From the NCBI GenBank assembly GCA_024277875.1, contig JAJRUI010000086.1:1-39654 (forward strand): 39,654 nt of DNA, in the 5' to 3' direction. Numbering within the stretch: position 1 is the first letter of the stretch; every line of letters begins with the position of its first letter. The stretch comes from Deferrisomatales bacterium. GTDB lineage: Bacteria > Desulfobacterota > Deferrisomatia > Deferrisomatales > Deferrisomataceae. Under the pieces are notes generated by a model. The model made no database searches. It was not told the DNA's origin and worked only from the letters and a program-made list of their open reading frames with translations. Below, piece by piece: positions 16,630 to 25,163 of this stretch. Both the position numbers and the translations under genes were made by a program.

Positions 16630-17739
16630 GTGCGCACCCGGGCCGTCGTCGATCTCGCCGTCGTCCGTCACAACGCCCGCACCCTGGCAGCCCGCGCGAC
16701 CCACGGCGCGCGGCAGATGGCCGTGGTCAAGGCCGACGGGTACGGCCACGGCGCCGCAGCCGTGGCCCGGGCAGCCCTGGACGCGGGCGCGGCGTGGCTG
16801 GGGGTGGCCACCGTGGCCGAGGGCGCCCAGCTCCGGGACGCGGGCGTCGCCGCCCCGATCCTCGTGCTGGGGCCGGTGGCCCCCGGGGACGCGGACACCG
16901 CCGTGGCCCGGGACCTGGCCGTAACCGTGTTCGCCCGGGACGACCTGCCCGAGGCCCTGGACCGCCGGGCCGCTGCCCACGGCCGCGCGGCCCGGGTCCA
17001 TCTGAAGGTGGACACCGGCATGGGCCGGGTCGGCGTGCACCCCCGGGACGCCCCGGACCTGGCCGACCGGCTCCGCTCCCTGCCCAACCTGGACCTGGAA
17101 GGCGTGTTCACCCACTTTGCCACGGCGGACGAAGAGGACCTGTCGTTTGCCCGGCGCCAGCTGGCCCGGTTCCGGGAGGTGCTCGCCGCCCTGGCAGCCC
17201 GGGGCGTGCGGCCGGCGCTGCGCCACGCGGCCAACACCGCGGCCACCCTGGCCCTGCCCGACAGCCACCTGGACCTGGTGCGCAACGGCATCGGGATCTA
17301 CGGCCTGTGGCCGTCCCCGGTGCTCCGGGGCGCGGCAGACCTCAGGCCGGCCCTCCGGTGGGAGGTCCGGGTGGCCCAGGTCAAGGAGGTGGCCAGCGGC
17401 ACGCCCCTGTCCTACGGCGCCACCCACGTCACCCGGGGCCGGCGGCGGATCGCGACCCTGCCGGTGGGCTACGGCGACGGCTACCCCCGGGCCCTGTCCA
17501 ACCGGGGCGAGGTGGTGGTGGCCGGCCGGCGCGCGCCGATCGTGGGCCGGGTGTGCATGGACATGACCCTGGTGGACGTGACCGGGGCCCCCCGGGTGCG
17601 CGCCGGGGACGAGGCCGTGCTGATCGGCAGCCAGGGCGCTGCCGAGGTCTCGGCCGACGCGATCGCGGCGTGGACCGGCACCATCAACTACGAGGTCACC
17701 TGCGCGATCGGCCGCCGGGTGCCCCGGGTGTACCGGTGA
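16630..17739 (+). CDS. alr: Alanine racemase
   Basis: PLP enzyme interconverting L- and D-alanine for peptidoglycan, 369 residues. GTG 16630 sits 6 bp after a strong AGGAGG site. The PLP lysine is K34 in VVKADGYGHG. The substrate tyrosine region is LSYGATHV, followed by LPVGYGDGYPR and GRVCMDMTLVDVT near the C-terminus. The N-terminal TIM barrel and C-terminal beta domain are of usual length. It is a single-gene unit between the phosphatase (divergent) and the second liv operon, which has its own promoter. Confidence 0.96.
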   Translation: MRTRAVVDLAVVRHNARTLAARATHGARQMAVVKADGYGHGAAAVARAALDAGAAWLGVATVAEGAQLRDAGVAAPILVLGPVAPGDADTAVARDLAVTVFARDDLPEALDRRAAAHGRAARVHLKVDTGMGRVGVHPRDAPDLADRLRSLPNLDLEGVFTHFATADEEDLSFARRQLARFREVLAALAARGVRPALRHAANTAATLALPDSHLDLVRNGIGIYGLWPSPVLRGAADLRPALRWEVRVAQVKEVASGTPLSYGATHVTRGRRRIATLPVGYGDGYPRALSNRGEVVVAGRRAPIVGRVCMDMTLVDVTGAPRVRAGDEAVLIGSQGAAEVSADAIAAWTGTINYEVTCAIGRRVPRVYR

Positions 17740-17773
17740 TCGACCCCCAAGTGTGACCGAAACAAAACCTATT

Positions 17774-17802
17774 TGCTCCCGCGTTCGATTTCTCCTATGA
17801 TG
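17774..17802 (+). promoter_or_regulatory. Promoter of the second liv operon
   Basis: TTGCTC (17774-17779), a 17-bp spacer and TATGAT (17797-17802), in a locally AT-rich patch between alr and livK. The roughly 80-nt leader contains a small hairpin CGCCCG-GTC-CGGGCG (17822-17836) and ends with an AAGGAG ribosome site 8 bp before the livK ATG. Confidence 0.7.
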
Positions 17803-17888
17803 CTGCGTCATTCTCGTCGGCCGCCCGGTCCGGGCGCCTCCCTGCACTGCGGAGTCCCGCGTGGACGCCCGAAAAAAAGGAGACAGGC

Positions 17889-19058
17889 ATGAGGAAAGTC
17901 GCGTGGACCACCCTGTCGTTCCTCCTGGCCGTGGCACTGGCGTGTCCCGCCATGGCCGGCAAGAAGACGATCAAGATCGGCCTGAACGTCCCGATCACCG
18001 GCGACATCCCCAAGGTTGGCGAGGGTTCCAAGTACGCGGCCGAGATGTGGCTCGAGGACATCGAGAAGGCCGGCGGGCTCGAGGTGGGCGGCAAGAAGTA
18101 CCCGGTCGAGATCGTGATCGAGGACAACGAGTCCAAGGCCGAGTCCGCGGTCAAGGTGGCCACCAAGCTGATCACCGACGACGAGGTGCTGGTGATCGTG
18201 GGGCCCCAGTCGTCCAAGCAGGCCGTGCCGGCCGGCGAGGTGGCCAACAACTACGAGACCCCGATGATCAGCCCGTGGTCCACCAATCCCGACACCACCA
18301 AGGACCGGCCGTACGTGTTCCGCGGCTGCTTCCTCGATCCGTTCCAGGGCCCGGTGCTCGCGAACTTCATCACCGACGAGTTCGGGTTCACCAAGGCCGC
18401 CGTGCTCTACGACGTGGCCAGCGACTACCCAAAGGGCCTGGCCGAGTTTTTCAAGGAGGCGTGGGAGGCCAAGCACAGCAAGGGCTCGGTGGTCGCGTTC
18501 GAGAGCTTCACCACCAAGGACACGGACTTCAGCTCCCAGCTGACCAAGATCATCAAGTCCGGCGCCCAGGTGCTGTTCACCCCCCAGTACTACAACGAGG
18601 TCGCCCTGATCGTGCAGCAGGCCCACCAGCTGGGCTGGGACAAGCCGATCGTGGGCAGTGACAGCTGGGGTTCGGCCGAGACCGTGGAACTGTGCGGCAA
18701 GGACTGCTACGGCGCGTTCTTCAGCACCCACTACGCCGCGGCCGGCGCCACCGGCGCCACCAAGGCGTTCATCGACCGGTACAAGGCCGAGTACGGGTAC
18801 GTCCCCGACGACGTGGGCGCCCTCACCTGGGACTCCCTGCGACTCGTGGAGACCGCGATCCAGTCGTGCGGCAAGATCACCGGCCGGATCGAGAAGGACC
18901 GCAAGTGCGTGCGGGACGCCCTGGCCAGGATCAAGGAGTTCGACGGCATCACCGGCAAGATGACGTTCACCGAGGAGGGCGACCCGATCAAGTGCGCGGT
19001 GATCGTCCGGATCAGCGACAGCGGCGAGTACGAGTTCTACAAGTCCGTCTGCCCGTAG
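17889..19058 (+). CDS. livK: Branched-chain amino-acid ABC transporter substrate-binding protein LivK (system 2)
   Basis: Periplasmic binding protein of 389 residues. The signal peptide MRKVAWTTLSFLLAVALA ends near PAMAG (about residue 24). The mature start KKTIKIGLNVPITGDIPKVG is typical of the type I binding fold. It differs strongly from the first LivK (few long shared blocks) and carries a cysteine set: RGCF, ELCGKDCYG, QSCGK, RKCVRD, IKCAV, SVCP. Several disulfides in the periplasm are therefore likely. A strong AAGGAG site precedes ATG 17889. The ligand is unknown, and the divergence suggests a different substrate from system 1. Confidence 0.94.
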   Translation: MRKVAWTTLSFLLAVALACPAMAGKKTIKIGLNVPITGDIPKVGEGSKYAAEMWLEDIEKAGGLEVGGKKYPVEIVIEDNESKAESAVKVATKLITDDEVLVIVGPQSSKQAVPAGEVANNYETPMISPWSTNPDTTKDRPYVFRGCFLDPFQGPVLANFITDEFGFTKAAVLYDVASDYPKGLAEFFKEAWEAKHSKGSVVAFESFTTKDTDFSSQLTKIIKSGAQVLFTPQYYNEVALIVQQAHQLGWDKPIVGSDSWGSAETVELCGKDCYGAFFSTHYAAAGATGATKAFIDRYKAEYGYVPDDVGALTWDSLRLVETAIQSCGKITGRIEKDRKCVRDALARIKEFDGITGKMTFTEEGDPIKCAVIVRISDSGEYEFYKSVCP

Positions 19059-19083
19059 CCGCTGCGCGGCGCCACCCGAGTCC

Positions 19084-19206
19084 CGGGCGGGCCGGGGATC
19101 GCTTCCCCGCGCCCGCCCGGCCGTTTGGCCTGCAAGCCGGCCGGGCGGCCCGTCCCGCACACAGGCAACGGCCCTTCATCGACCGCCCGAGCCGGCCGCC
19201 GGCTCG
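19084..19206 (+). terminator. Strong GC stem-loops between livK2 and livH2 (attenuator-like)
   Basis: The 178-bp gap after livK2 holds two strong inverted repeats. The first is CGGGCGGGC+CGGGG (19084-19097) pairing with CCCCG+GCCCGCCCG (19105-19119) around a 7-nt loop, with a one-base bulge. The second is CGAGCCGG/CCGGCTCG (19188-19206) with a 3-nt loop. Neither has a T-tract. Stem-loops between a binding-protein gene and its membrane genes commonly protect or terminate the RNA so that the binding protein is made in excess. Confidence 0.5.
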
Positions 19207-19236
19207 GCCCCGACTTCACGACCCCTGGATCTCCCC

Positions 19237-20160
19237 ATGGTCTTCTTCCTGCAAAACGTGGTCAACGCGCTCCAGTGGGGCAGCTTCTACGCGCTGATCG
19301 CCCTGGGCTACTCGATGGTGTACGGCATCCTGATGCTGTTCAACTTCGCCCACGGCGACATCTTCATGGTGGGCGCCTACATCGGGTTCGGCGTGGCCAC
19401 CGGCCTGCTGGCCCTGTCGTCCGCCGCGGGCGTGGCCCTGCCCGGCTGGTTCGTGCTCGTGCTGACGATCCTCCTGTCCATGGTGCTCACCGCCCTGGTG
19501 GGCGTGACCGTGGAACGCGTCGGGTACCGGCCCCTGCGCGGAGCGCCCCGGGCGTCGGCCGCGATCACCGGCCTGATGATCGGTATCATCCTCGAGACCG
19601 GCAACCTGGCCCTGCTGGGCGCCCGGCGGATCAGTTTCCCGTCCCTGATCGAGACCGCCACCTACAACGTGGGCGGCGTGTACGTCACCAACAAGAAGAT
19701 CATGATCGTGGTGGTGTCGGTGCTCCTGATGATCGCCCTGCACCAGTTCATCCACCGAACCCGGTGGGGCATGGCCATGCGGGCCATGGCGTTCGACTAC
19801 GTGGTGGTGCCCCTGATGGGGGTGCCCATCAACACGATCGCGGCCATGACGTTCGCGATCGGCTCGGCCCTGGCCGCTGCGGCCGGCATCCTGTTCGGCG
19901 TGGCCTACCCGGTGCTCGACCCGTACATGGGCATCGTGTTCGGGTGGAAGGCGTTCGTGGCCGCGATCCTCGGGGGGCGGGGCTCGATCCTGGGCGCCAC
20001 CCTGGCCGGGTTCCTGCTCGGGTTCATCGAGATCTTCGTGGCCATGGTGTTCCCGTCCACCCTGCGGGACCTGATCGCGTACTCGATCATCCTGGTCATC
20101 CTGACCTTCCGGCCCCACGGGTTCTTCGGCGAACCCCACAGCGCGCGGCTGCGCCTGTAG
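19237..20160 (+). CDS. livH: Branched-chain amino-acid ABC transporter permease LivH (system 2)
   Basis: HAAT-family permease, 307 residues from ATG 19237 (MVFFLQNVVNALQWGS). Family motifs are IALGYSMVYGILMLFNFAHG, EVGYRPLRG-type RVGYRPLRGAPRASA, and the glycine-rich AAILGGRGSILGATLAG. About eight membrane spans. The ribosome site is weak, so expression may depend on the upstream stem-loops and coupling. Next gene livM2 follows after 25 bp. Confidence 0.94.
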   Translation: MVFFLQNVVNALQWGSFYALIALGYSMVYGILMLFNFAHGDIFMVGAYIGFGVATGLLALSSAAGVALPGWFVLVLTILLSMVLTALVGVTVERVGYRPLRGAPRASAAITGLMIGIILETGNLALLGARRISFPSLIETATYNVGGVYVTNKKIMIVVVSVLLMIALHQFIHRTRWGMAMRAMAFDYVVVPLMGVPINTIAAMTFAIGSALAAAAGILFGVAYPVLDPYMGIVFGWKAFVAAILGGRGSILGATLAGFLLGFIEIFVAMVFPSTLRDLIAYSIILVILTFRPHGFFGEPHSARLRL

Positions 20161-20185
20161 CCGGGCTGTTCTTCCGGAGGAATCG

Positions 20186-21499
20186 ATGCAAGGCACGGTC
20201 AACCAACGGACGGATGCCGGCACGCAGCGCGGCCTGCGCGGCTGGCTGGGCCGGCAGTTCGGGCGTACCCCGATGATCGGGTGGCTCGCGGGCGCGCTGG
20301 TCGCGGTGGTCCTGGAGCAGCAGGTGGGCGACCCCCTGTCCGAACTGCTGGGCCTGCCCAAGATCCCGGTCCTGTTCGGGTTCAACGTGGCCCTCAAGAA
20401 GCCCCTGCTGATCCCCAGCGCCCTGGCGTTCGAACTGCTGATCTACGCGCTCCCGATCTGGCTGGTTGCCCGGGTGGCGAGCCCGGTGATGAACCGGGTG
20501 TCCGGGATCCTGTACCGCCTGCCCCGGTGGGTGTCACCGGCGGTGCACCTGGCGGTGCTCTACGCCGCCCTGCACATCTGGGCCGACCTGAGCGCGTACC
20601 GGGGCATCACCCTGCGGCTGATGCTGATCGCGGTGATGCTCACCCTGAGCCTGAACCTGATCAACGGGTACATGGGCGAGTTCTCGTGCTCCCACCCCGG
20701 GTTCATGGCCCTGGGCGCGTACACCACCTCGGTGTTCACCGTGGGGCTGTTCATGAACGACAAGCTGTTCGGCCCGGCCCTGCTGCCCGCGGCGGCCGGG
20801 CCGTGGCTGTTCCCGGCGGCCCTCCTGCTCGGGGGCGCCGTGGCCGCCGTCGGCGCCCTGGTGGTGGCGATCCCGTCGTTCCGGACCCGGGGCGACTACC
20901 TGGCCATCATCTCCCTGGCGTTCCTGTTCATCGTGAAGAGCCTGATCGAGAACCTGGAGTTCGTGGGGGGCCCGCGGGGCATGAGCAAGCAGCCCAACTG
21001 GGCCACCCTGCCCGTGGTGTTCCTGTGGACCGTGGCGTGCCTGTGGACGATCAACAACTTCGTGCGGTCCACCATGGGCAAGGCGCTCAACGCGGTGCGC
21101 GACGACGAACTCGCGGCCAACGCGATGACCGTGAACACCCGGAAGACCAAGATGATGGGGTTCCTGTTCGCCGCGTTCTGGGCCGGGGTGGCCGGCGGCC
21201 TGTTCGCCCACGTGCTGCGCTACGTCAACCCGGGCACGTTCGGGCTCCAGAAACTGGCCGAGGTGCTGGCCATGGTGTACTTCGGCGGGCTCAACTCGGT
21301 GTACGGCTCGATCGTGGGCGCGGTGAGCATCAGCCTGCTCGGCGAGGCGCTCCGGGCCCTCGAGATCCTCAAGTGGATCATCATCCCCCTGCTGCTGATC
21401 CTGGTCATGATCTTCCGGCCCACCGGCCTGATCGCGTTCACCGAGTTCAACGTGCGCGACGTGCTGCGGCCGAAGACCGGCCCCGACGGGGAGGTGTGA
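20186..21499 (+). CDS. livM: Branched-chain amino-acid ABC transporter permease LivM (system 2)
   Basis: HAAT-family permease, 437 residues, ATG 20186 with a GGAGGAA site 5 bp upstream. The first about 110 residues form an extended N-terminus with additional hydrophobic segments. The core starts near LRLMLIAVMLTLSLNLINGY. The ATPase-contact loop is RTRGDYLAIISLAF, and the C-terminal part reads LAMVYFGGLNSVYGSIVGA. It is longer than many LivM proteins, as is its system 1 counterpart. It is followed after 1 bp by livG2. Confidence 0.93.
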   Translation: MQGTVNQRTDAGTQRGLRGWLGRQFGRTPMIGWLAGALVAVVLEQQVGDPLSELLGLPKIPVLFGFNVALKKPLLIPSALAFELLIYALPIWLVARVASPVMNRVSGILYRLPRWVSPAVHLAVLYAALHIWADLSAYRGITLRLMLIAVMLTLSLNLINGYMGEFSCSHPGFMALGAYTTSVFTVGLFMNDKLFGPALLPAAAGPWLFPAALLLGGAVAAVGALVVAIPSFRTRGDYLAIISLAFLFIVKSLIENLEFVGGPRGMSKQPNWATLPVVFLWTVACLWTINNFVRSTMGKALNAVRDDELAANAMTVNTRKTKMMGFLFAAFWAGVAGGLFAHVLRYVNPGTFGLQKLAEVLAMVYFGGLNSVYGSIVGAVSISLLGEALRALEILKWIIIPLLLILVMIFRPTGLIAFTEFNVRDVLRPKTGPDGEV

Positions 21500-21500
21500 G

Positions 21501-22271
21501 ATGGCGCTCCTCGAGGTGCGCGGCCTGGGCCACACGTTCGGCGGCCTTCGCGCGGTCAACGCGTACGACCTGGACATCGAGCCCGGCCAGATCCGGGGCC
21601 TGATCGGCCCCAACGGTGCGGGCAAGTCAACGATCTTCAACCTGATCACGGGCGTGTACCGGCCCACCGACGGCACCGTCCGGCTCGACGGCGAGGATCT
21701 CGTGGGCCTGCAACCCTACGAGATCGCGGCCCGGGGCCTGGGCCGCACGTTCCAGAACCTGGCCCTGTGGCGCCACATGACCGTGCTCGAGCACGTGAAG
21801 ATGTCCCAGTACTCCCGCATCACGTACGGCCTGGTGGGCGCCCTGTTCGACACCCCCCGCCGCCGCCGCGAGGAGGCCGAGATCGAAGAGCGGGCCCACC
21901 GGATGCTCCAGCTCCTCGAGGTGGACCGGTTCTCGGACCAGCTGGTGGTCAACCTGCCCTACGGGGTGCAGCGCCGGGTCGAGATGGCCCGGGCCCTGGC
22001 CACCGAACCCAAGATCCTGTTCCTGGACGAGCCCACGGCCGGGATGAACCCGGAGGAGCTGATCCAGATCATGCAGATCATCCGCCACGTCCACGCGGAG
22101 CTGGGCCTGGCGATCTTCCTGATCGAGCACCGGCTCAAGTTCGTGATGGAGCTGTGCGAGCGGATCCAGTGTCTCGTGTTCGGCGAGGTGATCGCCGAGG
22201 GCGACCCGGACGAGATCCAGAACAACCCCAAGGTGATCGAGGCCTACCTCGGGGACGAGAGGGTGGACTGA
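21501..22271 (+). CDS. livG: Branched-chain amino-acid ABC transporter ATPase LivG (system 2)
   Basis: ATPase of 256 residues, ATG 21501 with a GGGAGG site. It has Walker A GPNGAGKST (about residues 37-45), the LGRTFQNLALW segment, signature-region LPYGVQRRVEMARAL, Walker B LFLDEPTAGMNP and the FLIEHRL switch. The C-terminal YLGDERVD end is typical. The last base of the stop is shared with the livF2 start (TGATG). Confidence 0.95.
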   Translation: MALLEVRGLGHTFGGLRAVNAYDLDIEPGQIRGLIGPNGAGKSTIFNLITGVYRPTDGTVRLDGEDLVGLQPYEIAARGLGRTFQNLALWRHMTVLEHVKMSQYSRITYGLVGALFDTPRRRREEAEIEERAHRMLQLLEVDRFSDQLVVNLPYGVQRRVEMARALATEPKILFLDEPTAGMNPEELIQIMQIIRHVHAELGLAIFLIEHRLKFVMELCERIQCLVFGEVIAEGDPDEIQNNPKVIEAYLGDERVD

Positions 22272-22984
22272 TGCAGCTTTCGGTGGAGAACCTGCACGTG
22301 TCCTACGGAAACATCCGGGCGCTGCAGGGGGTGAGCTTCGAGGTGGACGAGGGCGAGATCGTGTGCATCATCGGCGCCAACGGCGCCGGCAAGAGCACCA
22401 CCCTGCGGGCGATCTCCCGGATGGTGGATCCCGAGCCCGGGTCCAGGATCACGTTCCAGGGCGAGAACCTGCTCGATTCCCCCCCCGACCGGGTGGTGAG
22501 CCGGCTGGGCATCTCCCACGTGCCCGAGGGCCGGCGTCTGTTCGGCAACCTCACCGTGCTCGAGAACCTCAAGCTGGCCACCTTCGCCCGCAAGGACCGG
22601 GACGCCATCGCCCGGGACCTGGAGCGGGTGTTCGCGATCTTCCCGCGCCTGGCCGAGCGCAAGGAGCAGAAGTCCGGCACCATGAGCGGCGGCGAGCAGC
22701 AGATGCTCGCGATCGGCCGGGCGTTCATGAGCGGCCGCAAGGTCATGCTCCTGGACGAGCCGTCCATGGGGCTCGCGCCCCTGCTCATGCGCACCGTGTT
22801 CGACTCCCTCCGGGAGATCAACCAGGAGGGCACCACGATCCTGCTGGTGGAGCAGAACGCCCGCATGGCCCTCCAGTTCAGCCAGCGGGGCTACGTGCTC
22901 GAGCACGGCCACCTGGTGCTCCAAGGCCCGTCCAGAGACCTGCTGGACGACCCCGAGGTGAAGAAGACGTATCTGGGGGGGTGA
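22271..22984 (+). CDS. livF: Branched-chain amino-acid ABC transporter ATPase LivF (system 2)
   Basis: ATPase of 237 residues, ATG 22271 overlapping the livG2 stop. It has Walker A GANGAGKST, SHVPEGRRLFGNLTV, signature MSGGEQQMLAIGRA, Walker B MLLDEPSMGLAP and LLVEQNARMAL. It ends with KTYLGG and a TGA that opens directly into a heptamer array (GGTGAGGTTCGAGG). It is the last gene of the second liv operon, and no T-rich terminator was seen after it. Confidence 0.95.
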   Translation: MQLSVENLHVSYGNIRALQGVSFEVDEGEIVCIIGANGAGKSTTLRAISRMVDPEPGSRITFQGENLLDSPPDRVVSRLGISHVPEGRRLFGNLTVLENLKLATFARKDRDAIARDLERVFAIFPRLAERKEQKSGTMSGGEQQMLAIGRAFMSGRKVMLLDEPSMGLAPLLMRTVFDSLREINQEGTTILLVEQNARMALQFSQRGYVLEHGHLVLQGPSRDLLDDPEVKKTYLGG

Positions 22985-23055
22985 GGTTCGAGGTTCGGGG
23001 TGACGCACAAACCATAACTCGTGACTCGTGAGCTGACCGCTGAACGCTGAACGCT
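22984..23055. repeat. Heptanucleotide array R2 (after livF2)
   Basis: Starts on the livF2 stop. GAGGTTC twice, then a diverged stretch, then ACTCGTG twice (23017-23030) and CGCTGAA/ACGCTGA units (about 23037-23053), all on a roughly 7-nt period. Three unit types lie side by side. It is followed by the promoter of the toxin-antitoxin pair. Confidence 0.75.
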
Positions 23056-23068
23056 TCCTCCCCCCCCA

Positions 23069-23097
23069 TTGACGCCCGCTGCCTCCCTTGCCTTACT
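23069..23097 (+). promoter_or_regulatory. Probable promoter/operator of the AbrB-PIN pair
   Basis: TTGACG (23069-23074), a 17-bp spacer and CTTACT (23092-23097). A short inverted repeat TTAC-TGCAGG-GTAA (about 23093-23106) overlaps the -10 and may be the antitoxin's operator for autoregulation, which is usual in such modules. A strong AAAGGAGG ribosome site follows at about 23110-23117. Confidence 0.5.
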
Positions 23098-23122
23098 GCA
23101 GGGTAAAGCAAAGGAGGTTCCC

Positions 23123-23353
23123 ATGCCCCTGGCCAGGTTGAGCCGGAAGTCCCAGTTCGTCATCCCCGCCCGGATCCGGCGCAGCCTCGGGATCCAGCCC
23201 GGCGACCTGCTGGAGATCGTCGAGCAGGAAGACCACGTCGTAATCCGCAAGGCGCCGGCCTCGTTCGTCGACGCCCTCGACCGTTGCGCGTCGTCCGCGT
23301 GGGAGGGGTACGCAACGCGGTTGCACGAGGAACGGGACGCGTGGGCGGGCTGA
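23123..23353 (+). CDS. AbrB/MazE-type (SpoVT-AbrB) antitoxin
   Basis: A 76-residue DNA-binding antitoxin. The swapped-hairpin AbrB fold spans residues 1-48: LARLSRKSQFVIPARIRRSL followed by GIQPGDLLEIVEQEDHVVI. The C-terminal tail (about 49-76) is charged and aromatic, the part expected to wrap the toxin. ATG 23123 follows AAAGGAGG. The end overlaps the toxin start by 13 bp. It represses its own promoter in typical systems and neutralises the PIN toxin. Confidence 0.9.
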   Translation: MPLARLSRKSQFVIPARIRRSLGIQPGDLLEIVEQEDHVVIRKAPASFVDALDRCASSAWEGYATRLHEERDAWAG

Positions 23354-23784
23354 ACCCGGCGACCGTGGCCCCGGGCGCCAAGGTCGCCGTGGACACGGTC
23401 GCCTGGATCTACTTCCTCGAACGCCACCCCGACCACTACGCGACCGCCCGGGAACTGTTCTCCCGGGTGGAGGCCGGGGAGATCTCGGCGGTCATGTCCA
23501 GCCTGGTATTCTCGGAACTCCTCGTCCCAGCCTACCGCGCCGGCGACGGCAAGCGGGCCCAGACCGTACTGCGGCTCCTTATCGACTTCCCGAACCTCCG
23601 GACCGTCGAACTCTCTCCCCCCATCGCCGCCCGGGCGGCACGGCTGCGCGCCCGCTACGGACTGCGCACGCCCGACACCATCCACTGCGCCACGGCCCTG
23701 GAATCCCGGTGCGACGCCATCGTGACCACCGACAAGCGGTTCCAGCGGATCGAGCCAGAACTCCCCGTCTGGCTGTTTCGGTGA
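23341..23784 (+). CDS. vapC: PIN-domain ribonuclease toxin (VapC-like)
   Basis: A PIN-fold metal-dependent RNase, 147 residues from GTG 23341, overlapping the antitoxin gene. The acidic active site is complete: D18 in KVAVDTVAWIYFLE, Glu in SSLVFSELL, Asp in DTIHCATAL and Asp in IVTTDKRF. VapC-type toxins cleave tRNA or rRNA when the antitoxin is degraded. The TGA stop sits at the start of array R3. The pair is bracketed by heptamer arrays on both sides. Confidence 0.92.
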   Translation: MGGLNPATVAPGAKVAVDTVAWIYFLERHPDHYATARELFSRVEAGEISAVMSSLVFSELLVPAYRAGDGKRAQTVLRLLIDFPNLRTVELSPPIAARAARLRARYGLRTPDTIHCATALESRCDAIVTTDKRFQRIEPELPVWLFR

Positions 23785-23821
23785 TCGGTTCAATGTTCAC
23801 AGATCACGAGTCGCGAGTTTT
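23785..23821. repeat. Heptanucleotide array R3 (PIN toxin-lysA, convergent)
   Basis: CGGTTCA, ATGTTCA, CAGATCA, CGAGTCG, CGAGTTT on a 7-nt period. It fills the whole 12-bp gap between two convergent genes and runs into the lysA end: the last lysA residues (LATRDL) and its stop are encoded by array units. Confidence 0.75.
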
Positions 23822-25062
23822 TTCGGCTCGAACTCCAGCGTGGCGAAGTGGTCGGCGAGGGTCTCGGCCCGGCGGATCCGCTCCACCGTGCCGTCCTCCC
23901 GGAGCAACAACTCCTGGGGCCGGAGCCGGCCGTTGTAGGTGAACCCCATGGCGTGGCCGTGGGCGCCGGTGTCGTGGATCACCACCAGGTCCCCCTCGTC
24001 GATCCGGGGCAGGGGCCGCTGCACCGCGAACTTGTCGTTGTTCTCGCACAGGGCGCCCACCACGTCCACCACGGTGTCGGCGGGCGCGTCCTCCTTGCCG
24101 TGCACGGTGACGTGGTGGTACGCGCCGTAGATCCCGGGCCGCATCAGGGCCGACATGCACGCGTCCACCCCCACGTACTCCCGGTAGATGTGCTTGTGGT
24201 TGATGCACCGGGTCACCAGCACGCCGTGGGGTCCGGTCACGAACCGGCCGCTCTCCATCAGGAGCCGGGGCGCGTACCCGCGCTCGGCCGCGAACCCGGC
24301 GAGCAGGCGGGCCGCGTCCCGGCCCACCCGCTCCAGGTCCAGCCCGGCCTGGCCGGGCTCGTACGGGATGCCGAGGCCGCCGCCCATGTTCACGAACGCG
24401 AACCGGATCCCCAGGGCGTCCGACACCTCCCGCACCACCTCCAGGAGCATGCGCACGGTCTCCACGAAGTAGCCCGCCTCGAGTTCGTTGGAGCAGATCA
24501 TGGTGTGCAGCCCGAACCGGGTCGCGCCCCGGTCCCGGGCGGCCCGGTACGCGTCCACCACCTGGTCGTGGGACACGCCGTACTTGGCCTCCACCGGGTT
24601 GCCGATAATCGCGTTGCCCGTGCGGCGGGGACCCGGATTGTACCGGAAGCACACCAGGTCCGGCATCCGGGGCACCTTGGGCACCAGGGTCACGTCGTCC
24701 AGGTTCAGAATACCGCCCACGGCCAGGCACGCGGCCATCTCTTCCCGGGTGGTGTTGTTCGAGGTGAACAGCACGTCCTCCCCGGACGCGCCCACCCGGC
24801 GGGCCAGCTCGATCTCGGGGATCGAGCTGCAGTCGAACCCGAACCCCAGGTCGGCCATGAGCCCGAGGATCCGGGGGTTGGGCAGGGCCTTCACCGCGTA
24901 GTACTCCCGGAAGTCGGGCACGCCTGCGAACGCGGCCTGGAGCCGCCGGCCCGTGTCCCGGATGCCGGCCTCGTCGTACAGGTGGAACGGCGTGCCGAAC
25001 GCCTCGGCCACCTCGGCCAGGATCGGGGACAGCCGCTGATGGAACTCGGAAGACATCGGCAT
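23797..25062 (-). CDS. lysA: Diaminopimelate decarboxylase-family PLP enzyme
   Basis: Group IV (alanine-racemase-fold) decarboxylase, 421 residues from ATG 25062. A second ATG at 25056 is possible; neither has a clear ribosome site because a heptamer array lies upstream. PLP lysine K58 is in YYAVKALPNP. Others are HTMICSNELEAGYF, the glycine-rich VNMGGGLGIPYE, the ESGR phosphate-binding Arg region (MESGRFV), CENNDKFAV (the conserved CESxD-like cysteine loop) and HDTGAHGHAMGFTYN. The family makes lysine from meso-diaminopimelate. Related carboxynorspermidine decarboxylases are less likely given the CENNDK and GAHGHAMG motifs. The C-terminal LATRDL is array-derived. Confidence 0.88.
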   Translation of the reverse strand: MPMSSEFHQRLSPILAEVAEAFGTPFHLYDEAGIRDTGRRLQAAFAGVPDFREYYAVKALPNPRILGLMADLGFGFDCSSIPEIELARRVGASGEDVLFTSNNTTREEMAACLAVGGILNLDDVTLVPKVPRMPDLVCFRYNPGPRRTGNAIIGNPVEAKYGVSHDQVVDAYRAARDRGATRFGLHTMICSNELEAGYFVETVRMLLEVVREVSDALGIRFAFVNMGGGLGIPYEPGQAGLDLERVGRDAARLLAGFAAERGYAPRLLMESGRFVTGPHGVLVTRCINHKHIYREYVGVDACMSALMRPGIYGAYHHVTVHGKEDAPADTVVDVVGALCENNDKFAVQRPLPRIDEGDLVVIHDTGAHGHAMGFTYNGRLRPQELLLREDGTVERIRRAETLADHFATLEFEPKKLATRDL

Positions 25063-25079
25063 GGGATCGTCCGTTGTTT

Positions 25080-25163
25080 CGGGTCGGTGATCGGTTGAAC
25101 TGCCGTGGTTGGCAACTCGTGATTCGTGATTGGTGAACCCCGAACCTGGAACCTGGAACCTCA
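25080..25163. repeat. Heptanucleotide array R4 (fprA-lysA junction)
   Basis: On the minus strand (sense of both genes): the fprA stop TGA, then AGGTTCC twice and AGGTTCG, then TTCACCA, ATCACGA, ATCACGA, followed by diverged units including CCACGGCAGTT and CGATCACCGACC up to about 18 bp before the lysA ATG. The order is AGGTTCS-type first, RTCACSA-type second. Confidence 0.85.
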
